A stretch of DNA of 64,000 nucleotides from Enterococcus phoeniculicola ATCC BAA-412 (GTDB lineage: Bacteria; Bacillota; Bacilli; Lactobacillales; Enterococcaceae): the NCBI RefSeq assembly GCF_000407505.1, contig NZ_ASWE01000001.1, forward strand, positions 1,361,324-1,425,323. Reading direction: 5' to 3'. A model generated the notes under the pieces. The model was not told where the DNA came from. It did not search any database and saw nothing but the letters and a program-made list of their open reading frames with translations. Shown here piece after piece: positions 18,020 to 26,987 of this stretch (its first letter is position 1; every line of letters begins with the position of its first letter). Both the position numbers and the translations under genes were made by a program.

Positions 18020-18367
18020 ATTATAAATAGTAATTGGTGACGGTTATTGTCTTATAATGATAAAAAAACTGTATTACCTAATGGGAAATAAAAACTCTAG
18101 CAGGATCGTTGCTGGAGTTTTTATTTCTTTTTTTGAAAAAAATTCTATTTTGAAAATAAATTGTAATTTCATAAATAAGTAATCTTACAAACGGAAATGA
18201 TAATTATGCGGATACTAATTTTTTGAAAACATATCAGTAAACAAATAATAGAAAGTATGATACACTTTTTTTGTTACAGGTTTAAAAACTGTACTAATTA
18301 AAATGGGTTTATTTGTACTTTTATAAAAAAAGGCTGATATTTAGCCGTAAAGAAAGAAGTAATACAG
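18020..18367. other. gap between rep and alsS
   Basis: 348 bp without a gene. It contains the rep terminator and then an AT-rich leader to alsS in which I see no riboswitch, iteron or catabolite-repression site. Confidence 0.6.
18086..18126. terminator. terminator after rep
   Basis: Arms AAATAAAAACTCTAGCA and TGCTGGAGTTTTTATTT pair with one G-T mismatch around a 7-base loop. A-rich on one side and T-rich on the other, so it can work in both directions. Confidence 0.8.
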
Positions 18368-20032
18368 ATGGGTGAAAAGATAAAACACGGATCAGATCAA
18401 GTCGTTGAAAGCTTAAAAAATCATCAGGTTCCTTATATATTTGGTATTCCAGGTGCAAAAATTGATGGTGTATTTAATGCGTTAAAAGAGGATGGCCCTG
18501 AATTAATAGTTACGCGTCATGAACAAAATGCTGCTTTTATGGCACAAGCAGTTGGTCGAATTACAGGAGAGCCTGGTTTAGTCATTGCGACAAGCGGCCC
18601 AGGAGCAAGTAATTTAGCAACGGGATTAGTGACAGCGACTGCTGAAGGAGATCCTGTCGTGGCACTTGGTGGTCAGGTAAAACGTGGAGATTTGTCAAAA
18701 CAAACACATCAAAGTATGAATAATGCAGCGTTGTTTGAACCTATCACTAAATATAGTGTAGAGGTCCAAGACCCTGAAACGATTTCTGAAATTATTGCTA
18801 ATGCATACCGTATAGCAAAATCATCAAAAAAAGGAGCAAGCTTTATTAGTATTCCTCAAGATGTTGTGGATGCTCCTGTGAAAAGCCAGGCAATAAAACC
18901 GTTGAGTGATCCTGAGCTGGGCTCTGCTTCTCCAAAAGCAATTCAATCACTTGCTCAAAAAATAAAAGGAGCAAAACTACCCGTACTTTTGGTCGGAATG
19001 CGTGCTTCTAGCTTGAAAGAATCAGAAGCAATTCGTCAATTAGTTAGCAAAACGCACCTTCCTGTGGTAGAAACATTTCAAGCAGCAGGAGTGATATCAA
19101 GAAAATTAGAAGATCACTTTTTTGGTCGTGTAGGTTTATTTAGAAATCAACCCGGAGATATGCTGTTAAAGAGAAGTGATTTAGTGATTGCTGTGGGATA
19201 TGATCCAATTGAATACGAAGCGCGTAACTGGAACGCAGAAAAAGATGCACGAATGATTGTGATTGATGAAACACCAGCTGAAATCGATCAATACTTACAG
19301 CCGGAATCAGAGCTGATTGGTAGTATTGCAGGAACCCTTCATGCATTAACTGAGGAAATTGGTTCGTATCAGCTAACGGAAGATTCACAAGCCTATTTAG
19401 CAACATTACAAGAAAGACTGACTGCAAGAGATAGTGTGAGTCCGCGAGAAGAGACTGGAGAGCTTCATCCATTAGAAGTGATTCGTATCTTACAAGAACA
19501 CGTGACAGATGAAATGACAGTGACTGTTGATGTCGGAAGCCACTATATTTGGATGGCTCGTCATTTTAGAAGCTATGAACCTCGTCATCTGTTATTTAGT
19601 AACGGGATGCAGACGTTAGGGGTCGCGTTACCTTGGGCAATAGCTGCAGCACTTGTTCGTCCAAAGACGCAAATCGTTTCAGTATCAGGTGATGGTGGAT
19701 TTTTATTTTCTGCACAGGATTTAGAGACAGCCGTTAGGAAAAATTTAAATATTGTTCATTTAATTTGGAATGATGGTCACTACAATATGGTAGAATTTCA
19801 AGAACAAATGAAATATAATCAAACGTCAGGTGTAGACTTTGGACCAGTAGATTTTGTGAAATATGCAGAGGCATTCGGGGCAAAAGGGCTTCGTGCAACG
19901 ACAGCAGAGGAACTATCACAGGCTATTCAAGAAGGTTTTGATACACAAGGCCCTGTAATTATTGATATCCCTATTGATTATCGGGATAATGAAAAATTAG
20001 GAGAAACCATTTTGCCAGACCAATTTTATTAA
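18368..20032 (+). CDS. alsS: catabolic acetolactate synthase
   Basis: Thiamine-diphosphate enzyme of 554 residues that condenses two pyruvates to 2-acetolactate and CO2. The N-terminus ([33 protein letters not shown] with the catalytic Glu) and the cofactor motif [10 protein letters not shown]...IWND are intact. The single-subunit form, without a regulatory partner gene and followed by alsD, marks the catabolic type rather than the branched-chain biosynthetic enzyme. Together with AlsD it sends excess pyruvate to neutral acetoin, for example pyruvate from the citrate pathway further along. The ribosome binding site is weak. Confidence 0.95.
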   Translation: MGEKIKHGSDQVVESLKNHQVPYIFGIPGAKIDGVFNALKEDGPELIVTRHEQNAAFMAQAVGRITGEPGLVIATSGPGASNLATGLVTATAEGDPVVALGGQVKRGDLSKQTHQSMNNAALFEPITKYSVEVQDPETISEIIANAYRIAKSSKKGASFISIPQDVVDAPVKSQAIKPLSDPELGSASPKAIQSLAQKIKGAKLPVLLVGMRASSLKESEAIRQLVSKTHLPVVETFQAAGVISRKLEDHFFGRVGLFRNQPGDMLLKRSDLVIAVGYDPIEYEARNWNAEKDARMIVIDETPAEIDQYLQPESELIGSIAGTLHALTEEIGSYQLTEDSQAYLATLQERLTARDSVSPREETGELHPLEVIRILQEHVTDEMTVTVDVGSHYIWMARHFRSYEPRHLLFSNGMQTLGVALPWAIAAALVRPKTQIVSVSGDGGFLFSAQDLETAVRKNLNIVHLIWNDGHYNMVEFQEQMKYNQTSGVDFGPVDFVKYAEAFGAKGLRATTAEELSQAIQEGFDTQGPVIIDIPIDYRDNEKLGETILPDQFY

Positions 20033-20049
20033 GAATAGAGGAAAAAGAA

Positions 20050-20769
20050 ATGGAGAAAACGATAGTACATCAGCATGGTACACTCGGTGCGCTTATGGCG
20101 GGACTAATGGATGGAACGGAACGTTTATCGAATTTATTGAAGCTTGGAAATCTTGGAATTGGGACATTGCATGGATTAGATGGTGAATTGATTATTCTAG
20201 GAAATCAAGGGTTTCAAGGAAAATCAGACGGTACACTTGTTCCACTGACGGGAGAAGAGCTAGTACCGTATGCAGCGGTTACGCAGTTTCATGCAGAAAA
20301 AGTTATTTCTATTGAAGAAACATGTACAAGCGAAGAAATAAAAAAAGAAATGATTCATCAAATGAAGAGTCAAAATTTGTTTAGCGGGATAAAAATTTCC
20401 GGAGAATTTTCCTTCATGCATATTCGGATTATGCCTAAACAAAACAAACCATATAAGCGACTGGTTGAAGTTTCAGAAAACCAGCCCGAGTTTACAAAAC
20501 GGAAAATTAAAGGAACGATTGTGGGCTTTTATACCCCAGAACTTTTTCAAGGAGTGGCGGCTTCAGGATTTCATCTGCATTTTTTAGATGATGCGCATAC
20601 GTTTGGCGGGCATATTTTAGATTTCACTTTGGAAAAGGGACAGCTAGAAATTTCTAGCATGGATGCATTGACCCAGTATTTTCCCACATCCGATGAGACA
20701 TTTTTGACATCAGAAATTGATTACGCTAATTTAGCACAAGAAATAGAAACCGCAGAAGGTTCAAACTAA
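20050..20769 (+). CDS. alsD: alpha-acetolactate decarboxylase
   Basis: 239-residue enzyme converting 2-acetolactate to acetoin. The three zinc ligands are clear: His175, His177 and His188 in GFHLHFLDDAHTFGGHI, with the spacing of characterised decarboxylases. It begins 17 bp after alsS and shares its transcript, ending at a terminator. Acetoin formation removes acid and helps maintain redox balance and intracellular pH during pyruvate overflow. Confidence 0.95.
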   Translation: MEKTIVHQHGTLGALMAGLMDGTERLSNLLKLGNLGIGTLHGLDGELIILGNQGFQGKSDGTLVPLTGEELVPYAAVTQFHAEKVISIEETCTSEEIKKEMIHQMKSQNLFSGIKISGEFSFMHIRIMPKQNKPYKRLVEVSENQPEFTKRKIKGTIVGFYTPELFQGVAASGFHLHFLDDAHTFGGHILDFTLEKGQLEISSMDALTQYFPTSDETFLTSEIDYANLAQEIETAEGSN

Positions 20770-20771
20770 AC

Positions 20772-20817
20772 ATACTGGCTTCTTTTACTATTAATTGGTA
20801 AAGGAAGCCAGTATTTA
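20772..20817 (+). terminator. alsSD terminator
   Basis: Arms ATACTGGCTTC and GGAAGCCAGTAT with further pairing inside, followed by TTATTTATTTT; it starts just after the alsD stop codon. Confidence 0.85.
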
Positions 20818-21021
20818 TTTTCTGATGAGAAACAGGGGAGAGAGTGGTCAACAATACGTGTATTTGCAAAAGAAAATATGGTGAATCTCTCTGTTGGATT
20901 GAGGACTCTGTATAGAGGAAAGGACTTGTGGTAGAATAGGCTATATTTATTTAAATGAAAGAAGAGATAACTAATTTTTAATGATAGATAGAGCATGCTG
21001 CTTTTTGAAATGGAGGGCACA

Positions 21022-21687
21022 ATGAAAATTGCGATTAAAACAAATCAAGAGCATATGTATCAAGAACTAAAACAAAAAATTAATGAATCGATGTTAGGTG
21101 CTGACTGTTTTTTTTCTAATGAGCAACAGACCGCTCGTTGTGAAATATTACTTGTCATGCAGGATCTTCTTACGGAAAACTGGCTGCTACATTCTTGGAT
21201 AGACCAAAGAAGCTATTTACAAATAGCCGTCATTGAGAAGGATGATTCAGCAAGCATTATTGACTATCTGGAGCAAGGCGCTGATTTGGTTTGGGTTCTA
21301 CCTGCAAATTTAGATGAGCTAACGGCACGTTTAGTGGCTTTACAGAGGTGGAAAAATAAAGAGTCTTTTGATAAAAAACTTGTATTTCACGAAGAAGAAC
21401 TAGTTATTTTAAGTGAGTCAAAACAAGTATTGTTTCAAGGGGAAGAATTATTACTCACGTCTTCAGAGTTTCAAATTCTTTTATTGTTGGCGGAACATCC
21501 TTTTCGAATTTATTCAAGAGAGGATTTACTCCTACTTATTGGTAATGATTCTGGAATGAGTCGTGTGGTGGATACACATATTAAGAATTTACGGAAGAAA
21601 ATGGAAATTGATCCAAAGAATCCAAAATATATTCAAACAGTTCATGGACGAGGATATCGATTCGGAATAAAACGAGCGGAAGGATAA
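21022..21687 (+). CDS. atypical OmpR-family response regulator
   Basis: 221 residues. The C-terminal half is a normal OmpR/PhoB winged helix (LTSSEFQILLLLAEHP, RVVDTHIKNLRKKMEIDPKNP, YIQTVHGRGYRFG). The N-terminal half has receiver size and general strand pattern, but lacks the usual acidic pair near the start and the phospho-acceptor Asp; the matching strand reads CEILLVMQDLL. It is therefore probably not regulated by normal phosphorylation. ATG at 21022, preceded by TGGAGGG. No kinase is adjacent; the next gene is an oxidative-repair enzyme. Targets are unknown. Confidence 0.8.
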   Translation: MKIAIKTNQEHMYQELKQKINESMLGADCFFSNEQQTARCEILLVMQDLLTENWLLHSWIDQRSYLQIAVIEKDDSASIIDYLEQGADLVWVLPANLDELTARLVALQRWKNKESFDKKLVFHEEELVILSESKQVLFQGEELLLTSSEFQILLLLAEHPFRIYSREDLLLLIGNDSGMSRVVDTHIKNLRKKMEIDPKNPKYIQTVHGRGYRFGIKRAEG

Positions 21688-21737
21688 TCGTCAGTTGACC
21701 ATGAAAATTGAAAGTAAAGAAAGAGACGTGAATAGAG

Positions 21738-22214
21738 ATGAGTTGGAAAAATAAAGAAGAAAAAAAGAAAGCATACGAGCTATTGTTAAAGCAACAAGAG
21801 GGACTTCTTGAAATTGAATCAAATTGGTTAGCTAATTTGAGTAATTCTTCTGCTTTACTAAATGAAACTTTACCAGACACAGTTTTTGCAGGATACTATC
21901 TTTTTGACGAGGGGGAGCTAATCTTAGGTCCGTTTCAAGGAAGAGTTTCCTGTACTCGAATTGCATTAGGCAAAGGTGTGTGTGGAGAAGCAGCAAGTAC
22001 AAAAGAAACCTTAATCGTCCAAAATGTAAAGGAACATGAAAATTATATCTCTTGTGATTCTGCCGCGATGTCAGAAATTGTTGTACCTATGATACTGGAT
22101 GACAAGTTAGTGGGCGTTCTAGATATTGATAGTGGCTTGATTGGAAGCTACGATGAGGTGGATAAAGAGTTTTTAGAGACCTATGTTGAATTATTACTAA
22201 AAACTAAAAAGTAA
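21738..22214 (+). CDS. msrC: free methionine-(R)-sulfoxide reductase (GAF fold)
   Basis: 158-residue single-GAF protein that reduces free methionine-R-sulfoxide. The three conserved cysteines of the family are present: Cys72 in GRVSCTRI, Cys82 in GKGVCGEA and Cys106 in YISCDSAA, followed by SEIVVPM and VLDIDS. The length is typical. It lies 50 bp after the atypical regulator and may share its transcript. It protects the methionine pool under oxidative stress. The symbol follows the E. coli yebR/msrC family. Confidence 0.85.
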   Translation: MSWKNKEEKKKAYELLLKQQEGLLEIESNWLANLSNSSALLNETLPDTVFAGYYLFDEGELILGPFQGRVSCTRIALGKGVCGEAASTKETLIVQNVKEHENYISCDSAAMSEIVVPMILDDKLVGVLDIDSGLIGSYDEVDKEFLETYVELLLKTKK

Positions 22215-22260
22215 GTGATAAATTGAAGTCCGGACAGAAGTGTTCAGCTTATTTTCGAAG

Positions 22261-22492
22261 CCTTCAACTCTAGCATGTTTCATGCGTAGAAGTTGTTGAG
22301 AGACAAACGCAGTGGAGACCTTCAACTCTAGCATGTCTCATGCGTAGAAGTTGATGAGAGCGAAACGCAGTGGAGACCTTCAACTCAAGCATGTTCCATG
22401 CGTAGAAGTTGTTGAGAGCGAAACGAAGTGGAGACCTTCAACTCAAGCATGTTCCATGCATAGAAGTTGATGAGAGCGAAACGAAGTGGAGA
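22261..22492 (+). repeat. 58-bp tandem repeat, four copies
   Basis: Four exact-length units (22261-22318, 22319-22376, 22377-22434, 22435-22492) differing by a few substitutions. Each opens with CCTTCAACTC, has an imperfect palindrome around GCATG..CATGCGTAGAAGTTG, and closes with CAGTGGAGA or AAGTGGAGA. No ORF is conserved through the units. The array runs directly into a dispersed hairpin element. A single diverged unit occurs at about 24575-24605. Confidence 0.9.
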
Positions 22493-22568
22493 TGAGTTTC
22501 TTCTGTTTCCACCGTTTATTAAGATTTTACAAAGGTGTGGAATAACTTAATTAGTTATTCCACACCTT
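22493..22568 (+). repeat. dispersed hairpin element, copy 2
   Basis: Blocks in order: TGAGTTTCTTCTGTTTCC, CCGTTTATTAAGATTTTAC, then the hairpin with the ATAACTTAATTAGTTAT core. Related to 11781-11880 (reversed) and 24540-24687. Confidence 0.75.
22532..22568. terminator. hairpin terminator with ATAACTTAATTAGTTAT core
   Basis: Perfect 15-bp arms (22532-22546 and 22554-22568) around TTAATTA, followed by TCTTTTTTTG. It separates msrC from the convergent minus-strand gene. Confidence 0.85.
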
Positions 22569-22578
22569 CTTTTTTTGT

Positions 22579-22863
22579 TTATAGAATTAATTTATTTTCC
22601 AGCTGATGAAAGCCATAGACTGGAGTAAGTACATCTTCATATAGATAAACGAGCTGAAAGGTTTTGTGGATCATGAGCTTCGTGTAAATTTCTTTCATAG
22701 GTAGTTGCTTGGCGTTTTTCTTGAATTGAAAAATCAGCTTGTGATCGCGTATATCAATTCTTGCTAAAGGAATATATGTTTCTTTTTCTTGTAGAAAAAT
22801 CCCTTCGTATTCAGATGTGACGGTAGGAATAACAATTGCTGTTAAAAAATCATTTGCCCGCAT
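22579..22863 (-). CDS. hypothetical 94-residue protein
   Basis: Small soluble protein of 94 residues with no recognised domain; it alternates beta-strand-like stretches (FLTAIVIPTV, IPLARIDIRD, FQLVYLYEDV). No signal peptide or membrane segment. GAGGAG precedes the ATG at good spacing on the minus strand, so translation is likely. It stands alone between the hairpin terminator at 22532 and a lipoprotein gene. Function unknown. Confidence 0.6.
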   Translation of the reverse strand: MRANDFLTAIVIPTVTSEYEGIFLQEKETYIPLARIDIRDHKLIFQFKKNAKQLPMKEIYTKLMIHKTFQLVYLYEDVLTPVYGFHQLENKLIL

Positions 22864-22967
22864 AGGAACTTACTCCTCTCTGTACTATTGATATGAAAAA
22901 TCCCCCTCAATGAAGTATATCAGAGAAGGGGAAAAACAACTATATTTGATGTTCGTCTGTAAAGATT

Positions 22968-23615
22968 TTAAAGACTGCCAAATGCTTCAATCAACTCCTG
23001 AACAAATTGATCTTGGTTCATAATCGTCCATTTTGAAGTATCCTCAGAATCAAGCATTAATTCTAAGTTGATGGTTTGTTTTTCTTTTGTCGTGAGTTTT
23101 GTGTTAATCAACTCAGAGAGGGTATCTATTGTAGCATCTGTAACTAACTGATTAATTTGTTCATCTGTTAGCTCTGCGGTGATTTTATCAGCCATACTAT
23201 CAATCGATTTATCCAAACTTTCTTCTAGCTCTTTATCGTCTAAACTCTTAATCCCAGTAATCGTTAACGCAATAACGGCTTTTCCTTTTTTATTCTTTAT
23301 TTCTTTTACGGAATAAGAAGTCAGTTCATTAAACTTTTTTATGTAAGTTTGATCGAGTGCGGAAAGTTTCTCTTGGCTCTCTTTAGAAAGCGTAACATCT
23401 GAAAATAGTTCAGTCAGTGTAGAGGTCTTTTCCTTTTTAAAAAGCGTATCTTTATCAATAGAAAAAGAGTCAGATAGTATGTCACTCTTTTTGTCATAGA
23501 CTATCGCGTCTACAAGTTGTTTAGAGGCTTCACTAGGATCGGCGGCTTTTTTACAACCGGCTAGTAAAAAAAGAGAGAAAATACTGAATGCGATGGTCAC
23601 TATTTTTTTCTTCAT
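22968..23615 (-). CDS. DUF5105-like lipoprotein
   Basis: Surface lipoprotein of 215 residues. The signal peptide ends in the lipobox LLAGC, and the mature part is charged and helical (SEASKQLVDAIVYDKKSD, ITAELTDEQINQL). It resembles low-GC Firmicute lipoproteins with a DUF5105-type domain of unknown role. The second ATG at 23615 is preferred because GGTGGATGG lies before it; the first at 23624 touches that site. The start sits next to the stop of the upstream secreted-protein gene, so the two are probably translated together. Confidence 0.72.
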   Translation of the reverse strand: MKKKIVTIAFSIFSLFLLAGCKKAADPSEASKQLVDAIVYDKKSDILSDSFSIDKDTLFKKEKTSTLTELFSDVTLSKESQEKLSALDQTYIKKFNELTSYSVKEIKNKKGKAVIALTITGIKSLDDKELEESLDKSIDSMADKITAELTDEQINQLVTDATIDTLSELINTKLTTKEKQTINLELMLDSEDTSKWTIMNQDQFVQELIEAFGSL

Positions 23616-23617
23616 GT

Positions 23618-24163
23618 TTACCATCCACCGTGATTATTTTGGTTATAGTTTTTCTTTTCTTGAATAATTTGTTGACGTTCTTCCCAACTTAAATCTGGAT
23701 TGCTTAACTGTTCACCATATTCACGATTTTTTTCACCAATTTCGCGACCGGATTGACTCGCACTAGTCGTTACATCAGGTTGTGAATTATCTGCAGCATA
23801 GGTTTCTTGAGCGGCTTCTTGTTGAGCAGCTTGTTCAACTGCTTGCTGTTCAGCTTTCGCTGTTTCTTGTGCCGCCAATTCAGCTGCCTGTTTATCCGCC
23901 TCTTCTTGTTTCTTTTTCGCTGCTGCTTGTTCGTCTGCTTTTTTCTTCGCAATAGCGGCTTCTTTTTCTTCGATTTTTACCTGTACGCGATTTTTTACTT
24001 CAACACCTGCTTTTTCCTGTAAAAAAGCCAGTTTTTTTGCGATTTTTTCTTGTCGTAGCTCCATGATCGAGCTTGGTGCTGCTGCATCTGCTGATAGAGC
24101 TGTTAGACTAAAAATCCCCATAGTTAAAAGAAAAGAAAACCCCAATACTATTCTTTTTTTCAT
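23618..24163 (-). CDS. secreted coiled-coil protein
   Basis: 181-residue exported protein. The signal peptide (MKKRIVLGFSFLLTMG...ALSADAAAP) has a likely cleavage near residue 28. The middle (about residues 40-120) is a low-complexity Ala/Glu/Lys/Gln coiled coil, and the C-terminus is polar, ending in NHGGW. No anchor or enzyme motif is seen. First gene of a two-gene unit with the lipoprotein; a perfect palindrome lies 28 bp upstream. It may be a cell-surface or cell-wall-associated factor; function unknown. Confidence 0.7.
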   Translation of the reverse strand: MKKRIVLGFSFLLTMGIFSLTALSADAAAPSSIMELRQEKIAKKLAFLQEKAGVEVKNRVQVKIEEKEAAIAKKKADEQAAAKKKQEEADKQAAELAAQETAKAEQQAVEQAAQQEAAQETYAADNSQPDVTTSASQSGREIGEKNREYGEQLSNPDLSWEERQQIIQEKKNYNQNNHGGW

Positions 24164-24190
24164 AATATCCCTCCAAAAAATTTATATGAA

Positions 24191-24208
24191 TATAGATTAT
24201 AATCTATA
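24191..24208. promoter_or_regulatory. perfect 18-bp palindrome upstream of secreted-protein gene
   Basis: TATAGATTATAATCTATA is self-complementary, contains a TATAAT on both strands and lies just upstream of the minus-strand gene. It may be an operator over the promoter -10. Confidence 0.45.
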
Positions 24209-24303
24209 ATGTAAATTTATACTATCTTTTTGAATGATTTGTTAAATAGATTTCAGTCGCGGTATTATTTTTATAGGATGACAGGAGAGATTTAGGGACT
24301 GGA

Positions 24304-24372
24304 ATGGTGGGAAAGTTAATGGATATTTTTGTATTTTTGATAAATAAACTGAATGAGCTTTTGAAAAGATAG
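24304..24372 (+). CDS. possible 22-residue amphipathic peptide
   Basis: ORF reading MVGKLMDIFVFLINKL then NELLKR. It has an amphipathic, lysine-tailed pattern like small cytolytic or phenol-soluble-modulin peptides. A promoter-like TTGTTA-N18-TATTAT lies at 24239-24268. The ribosome binding site is poor: AGGAGAG is 14 bases from the first ATG, although GGTGGG precedes the internal ATG at 24319. Weak call. Confidence 0.25.
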   Translation: MVGKLMDIFVFLINKLNELLKR

Positions 24373-24539
24373 TCAGTCTGATAAAAAGAAGAGGATGATT
24401 AGTGAATCATTTTAGAATCTATTAAAGAGGAATCAAATATGGAGTAGTCTCTGTTACGATTTTTTCTTCTATTATATTTGGACTCAGCCAAAGAAAATAT
24501 ACTCTTTGAAGATGACGGTTATCTACCACAAAAAAGGAG

Positions 24540-24687
24540 ATCAGGACAGAAGTGAGAAGAGACAAAAGAAGAGGAGACCGTCAATTTTAGCCTGTCCCAC
24601 GCGTAGAAGATGAGTTTCTTCTCTTCCCGACCTTTATTAAGAGTTTACGAGGTGGGGTATAACTTAATTAGTTATATCTCACCCTCG
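24540..24687 (+). repeat. dispersed hairpin element, copy 3, with one diverged 58-bp unit
   Basis: Begins with CAGGACAGAAGTG (compare CGGACAGAAGTG at about 22230), then GGAGACCGTC...CGCGTAGAAGATGAGTTTCTTCT, then CCTTTATTAAGAGTTTAC, then a hairpin at 24649-24686 with the ATAACTTAATTAGTTAT core. It has the same block order as the array plus element at 22230-22568, with only one unit in the array position. Confidence 0.75.
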
Positions 24688-25078
24688 TTTCAATACTAAA
24701 CAGATCCTTTTATAAGGAATGAATTTTTCTTTAATTTTTTTACCGATAATATCTGGTTTACCGTCAAGAATCAGCTGGTAAACAGTGGAATAGAATTAAC
24801 TCACGAACCAATTTATATACCTTATCTTGTTACTAGATACATTTTCTAAGCGCTATTCATTAGACCGTTTCTCATTTCCTCTCTTTTTTTTATATTCTCA
24901 GTGAATCCAAAGTGATGATAGATGAAACCCCTTACGTTTTCTCTTGAAAGACTCACTGGTTTTTTATTGTGTTTTTAGTCAAACCTTTGTTTTTTTTGGT
25001 TATAATAAGAGAATAGTGAATAAACCAACAAAAGCGTTTTGTAAACAATGCAAGCGATTACTTTTTTATAAGAAGAGA

Positions 25079-25116
25079 ACTCGTCTATTTTAATTAAGAG
25101 AATCAAAATAGACGAG
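25079..25116. terminator. terminator of the sensor kinase gene
   Basis: Perfect 13-bp arms ACTCGTCTATTTT (25079-25091) and AAAATAGACGAGT (25104-25116), 18 bp beyond the kinase stop codon on the minus strand. Confidence 0.75.
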
Positions 25117-25133
25117 TATACGTAGGTGGTGAA

Positions 25134-26939
25134 TTATTTTTTTGTATCTACTGGGATACCAAGTATGAAGGTTGTTCCAGAGGTTGTGCTTTTTACATCA
25201 AGTATCCAGTCATTTTTTTTAATGATAGAAGAAACGATAAATAGCCCAAGTCCTGTCCCATCAGTATCTGTTTTTGTTGTAAAGAAGGGTGTGAACATTT
25301 TTTCTTCGATTTCTTTTGGTATACCAGGTCCATTATCTGTCACTGTAATTTGAGCAAATGCTTTGTTTTTATAGGCAAGTGAGTGACTTTGGAAATTTGC
25401 CAAATATTCACCAGCTGCTAATGAGAGGTTGACCTGTATCACAGGGGTTTCTGCCTGAGCCTGATAGGCGTTTGTAATCAAGTTATATAAAATTACCTGT
25501 AAATCATTTGGTTCAAACAATGCACTGCCAGAAGGAGAGGACTGATAAGTAAGAGAGACCTTTTTTGGAACCAGTATATTCATGGTTTCAATTGCTTCTG
25601 AGGTGATTTCTTCAATAGAGCAGTATTCTTTGTTTTTCGTTCCAGTTTTTGTAAAACGTAAGACGTTTGTTGATAGCTTTTGGCCTTTTTCAGCCGCCTT
25701 GTAGACTTCTTTTAAATCGGCAGTGAGCGCTTCATTCGACTGGTATTCTTCAAGGAGCAGCTGCAGGTTTCCTATCATGGGTGTCAAAAAGTTGTTCATA
25801 TCATGAACGATAGTAGTTGTTAACAGGCCCACTGTTTCTAACTGTGATTTTTGCATCATTGTTTTTTCTAATGCGTGTTTTTCTTTTAGAAATTTTTGAC
25901 GTTCGACAAGCCGGAGATTTTCCAAATAAGTTCGATTTCGACGATTGTAGTTACTAAAGCTGACACCTAAAAGAATAATAATAGCTAGTAAGATGGTTAG
26001 TAGACCTAAGATAACAAGATTTTCTTGGAGTGCTAATCCATTCCGTTCATAAAAATCAGAGGAGCTAGCAACAATCCATCGTGCGTCGCCGATTGTAATC
26101 CATTCATAGGCAGACATTTTTAAGACCTTTTTTGGTTGTTCTTCTGTCCACCAGTAAGAGCTATAATTTAATGTTCCTTTTGCATTTGCTTTTTGCACTT
26201 TTTCTAAATGGGCGAGGTCTGTGTAATCTAAATCAGGATATTTTTTCTGACGACCTTTTATGATGTCCAGTCCAACTTGTTCGTTAGAAGGATGCATGAG
26301 TACTTTCATTTCTTTGTTTTTGACCATTGTATATCCATTTTGATTTTCAGTGGTATCAATCTCTTGTTGGTACAGCTCTTCAAGATTGATGGGCAAAACA
26401 AGTATGGATTGCAGTATATTGCTTTTATCGTAGACAGGTCGGTATAAGTTGACGTACGAAATATTTCCAATAAAATAGGCTTCTCCATTTTGAAGAATCT
26501 CACCTTGTAAAGCTTCCTTGTAAAGAGGGTCTTGGTCAAAGTGAACCGCTGTTATTGGTTCTTCGGTAAATTGATCAGCGTGAATATCTTTGCCAGAAAG
26601 AAGAGTCCCTTGTGGAGATACAAGATATAATCCGGCGGCTGCCGACGTTTTAAACAGGAGACTTTTTTGCACTTGTTTATCTTCAACCAGCTCATGATAA
26701 TTGTTTCCATTAAAGATATTTGAAGCATAATCTTCCAATGCCAACGTATAGGATTTAATTTCTAGACGTAGGATTTTAATCGCGGAGTCATTAATTTTGG
26801 CTAGTTGATTTTCCCCCATCTCTAGTGCATGTTTTTGTGTTTGCCGGTAACTGCTTGCCGTAATAATAATCCCTAATACAGTTAGGCAAATGACGGTGAT
26901 GATTCCGAGACTGAGTAATTTGTTTGAAGGTTTTTTCAT
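25134..26939 (-). CDS. Cache-domain sensor histidine kinase
   Basis: 601-residue membrane kinase. A first membrane segment lies at about residues 10-30 and a second at 304-327. The 270-residue extracellular part between them resembles a double-Cache ligand-binding domain, which often binds organic acids or amino acids. The H-box is unusual ([13 protein letters not shown], His379), the NtrB-like type. The N, G1 and G2 boxes are intact ([27 protein letters not shown]). It is divergent from its likely partner regulator with only 48 bp between. Closeness to the citrate genes suggests citrate or a related acid as signal; the CitA/DcuS family is different, so this is inference. Confidence 0.85.
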   Translation of the reverse strand: MKKPSNKLLSLGIITVICLTVLGIIITASSYRQTQKHALEMGENQLAKINDSAIKILRLEIKSYTLALEDYASNIFNGNNYHELVEDKQVQKSLLFKTSAAAGLYLVSPQGTLLSGKDIHADQFTEEPITAVHFDQDPLYKEALQGEILQNGEAYFIGNISYVNLYRPVYDKSNILQSILVLPINLEELYQQEIDTTENQNGYTMVKNKEMKVLMHPSNEQVGLDIIKGRQKKYPDLDYTDLAHLEKVQKANAKGTLNYSSYWWTEEQPKKVLKMSAYEWITIGDARWIVASSSDFYERNGLALQENLVILGLLTILLAIIILLGVSFSNYNRRNRTYLENLRLVERQKFLKEKHALEKTMMQKSQLETVGLLTTTIVHDMNNFLTPMIGNLQLLLEEYQSNEALTADLKEVYKAAEKGQKLSTNVLRFTKTGTKNKEYCSIEEITSEAIETMNILVPKKVSLTYQSSPSGSALFEPNDLQVILYNLITNAYQAQAETPVIQVNLSLAAGEYLANFQSHSLAYKNKAFAQITVTDNGPGIPKEIEEKMFTPFFTTKTDTDGTGLGLFIVSSIIKKNDWILDVKSTTSGTTFILGIPVDTKK

Positions 26940-26987
26940 AAGCCATCTCCCTTAAAAAATTAGATAGAAAATTAGGAGGAAAAAAAA

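Larger units (their letters stand above)
24164..25133. other. gap of 970 bp with repeats and few coding signals
   Basis: Contains the palindrome, a possible small peptide ORF, one dispersed element copy (24540-24687) and the terminator of the sensor kinase gene. The stretches 24373-24539 and 24688-25078 show nothing I can assign. Confidence 0.6.

Noticed and set aside
22261-22492. CRISPR array
   Set aside because: The 58-bp units are contiguous with no unique spacers.
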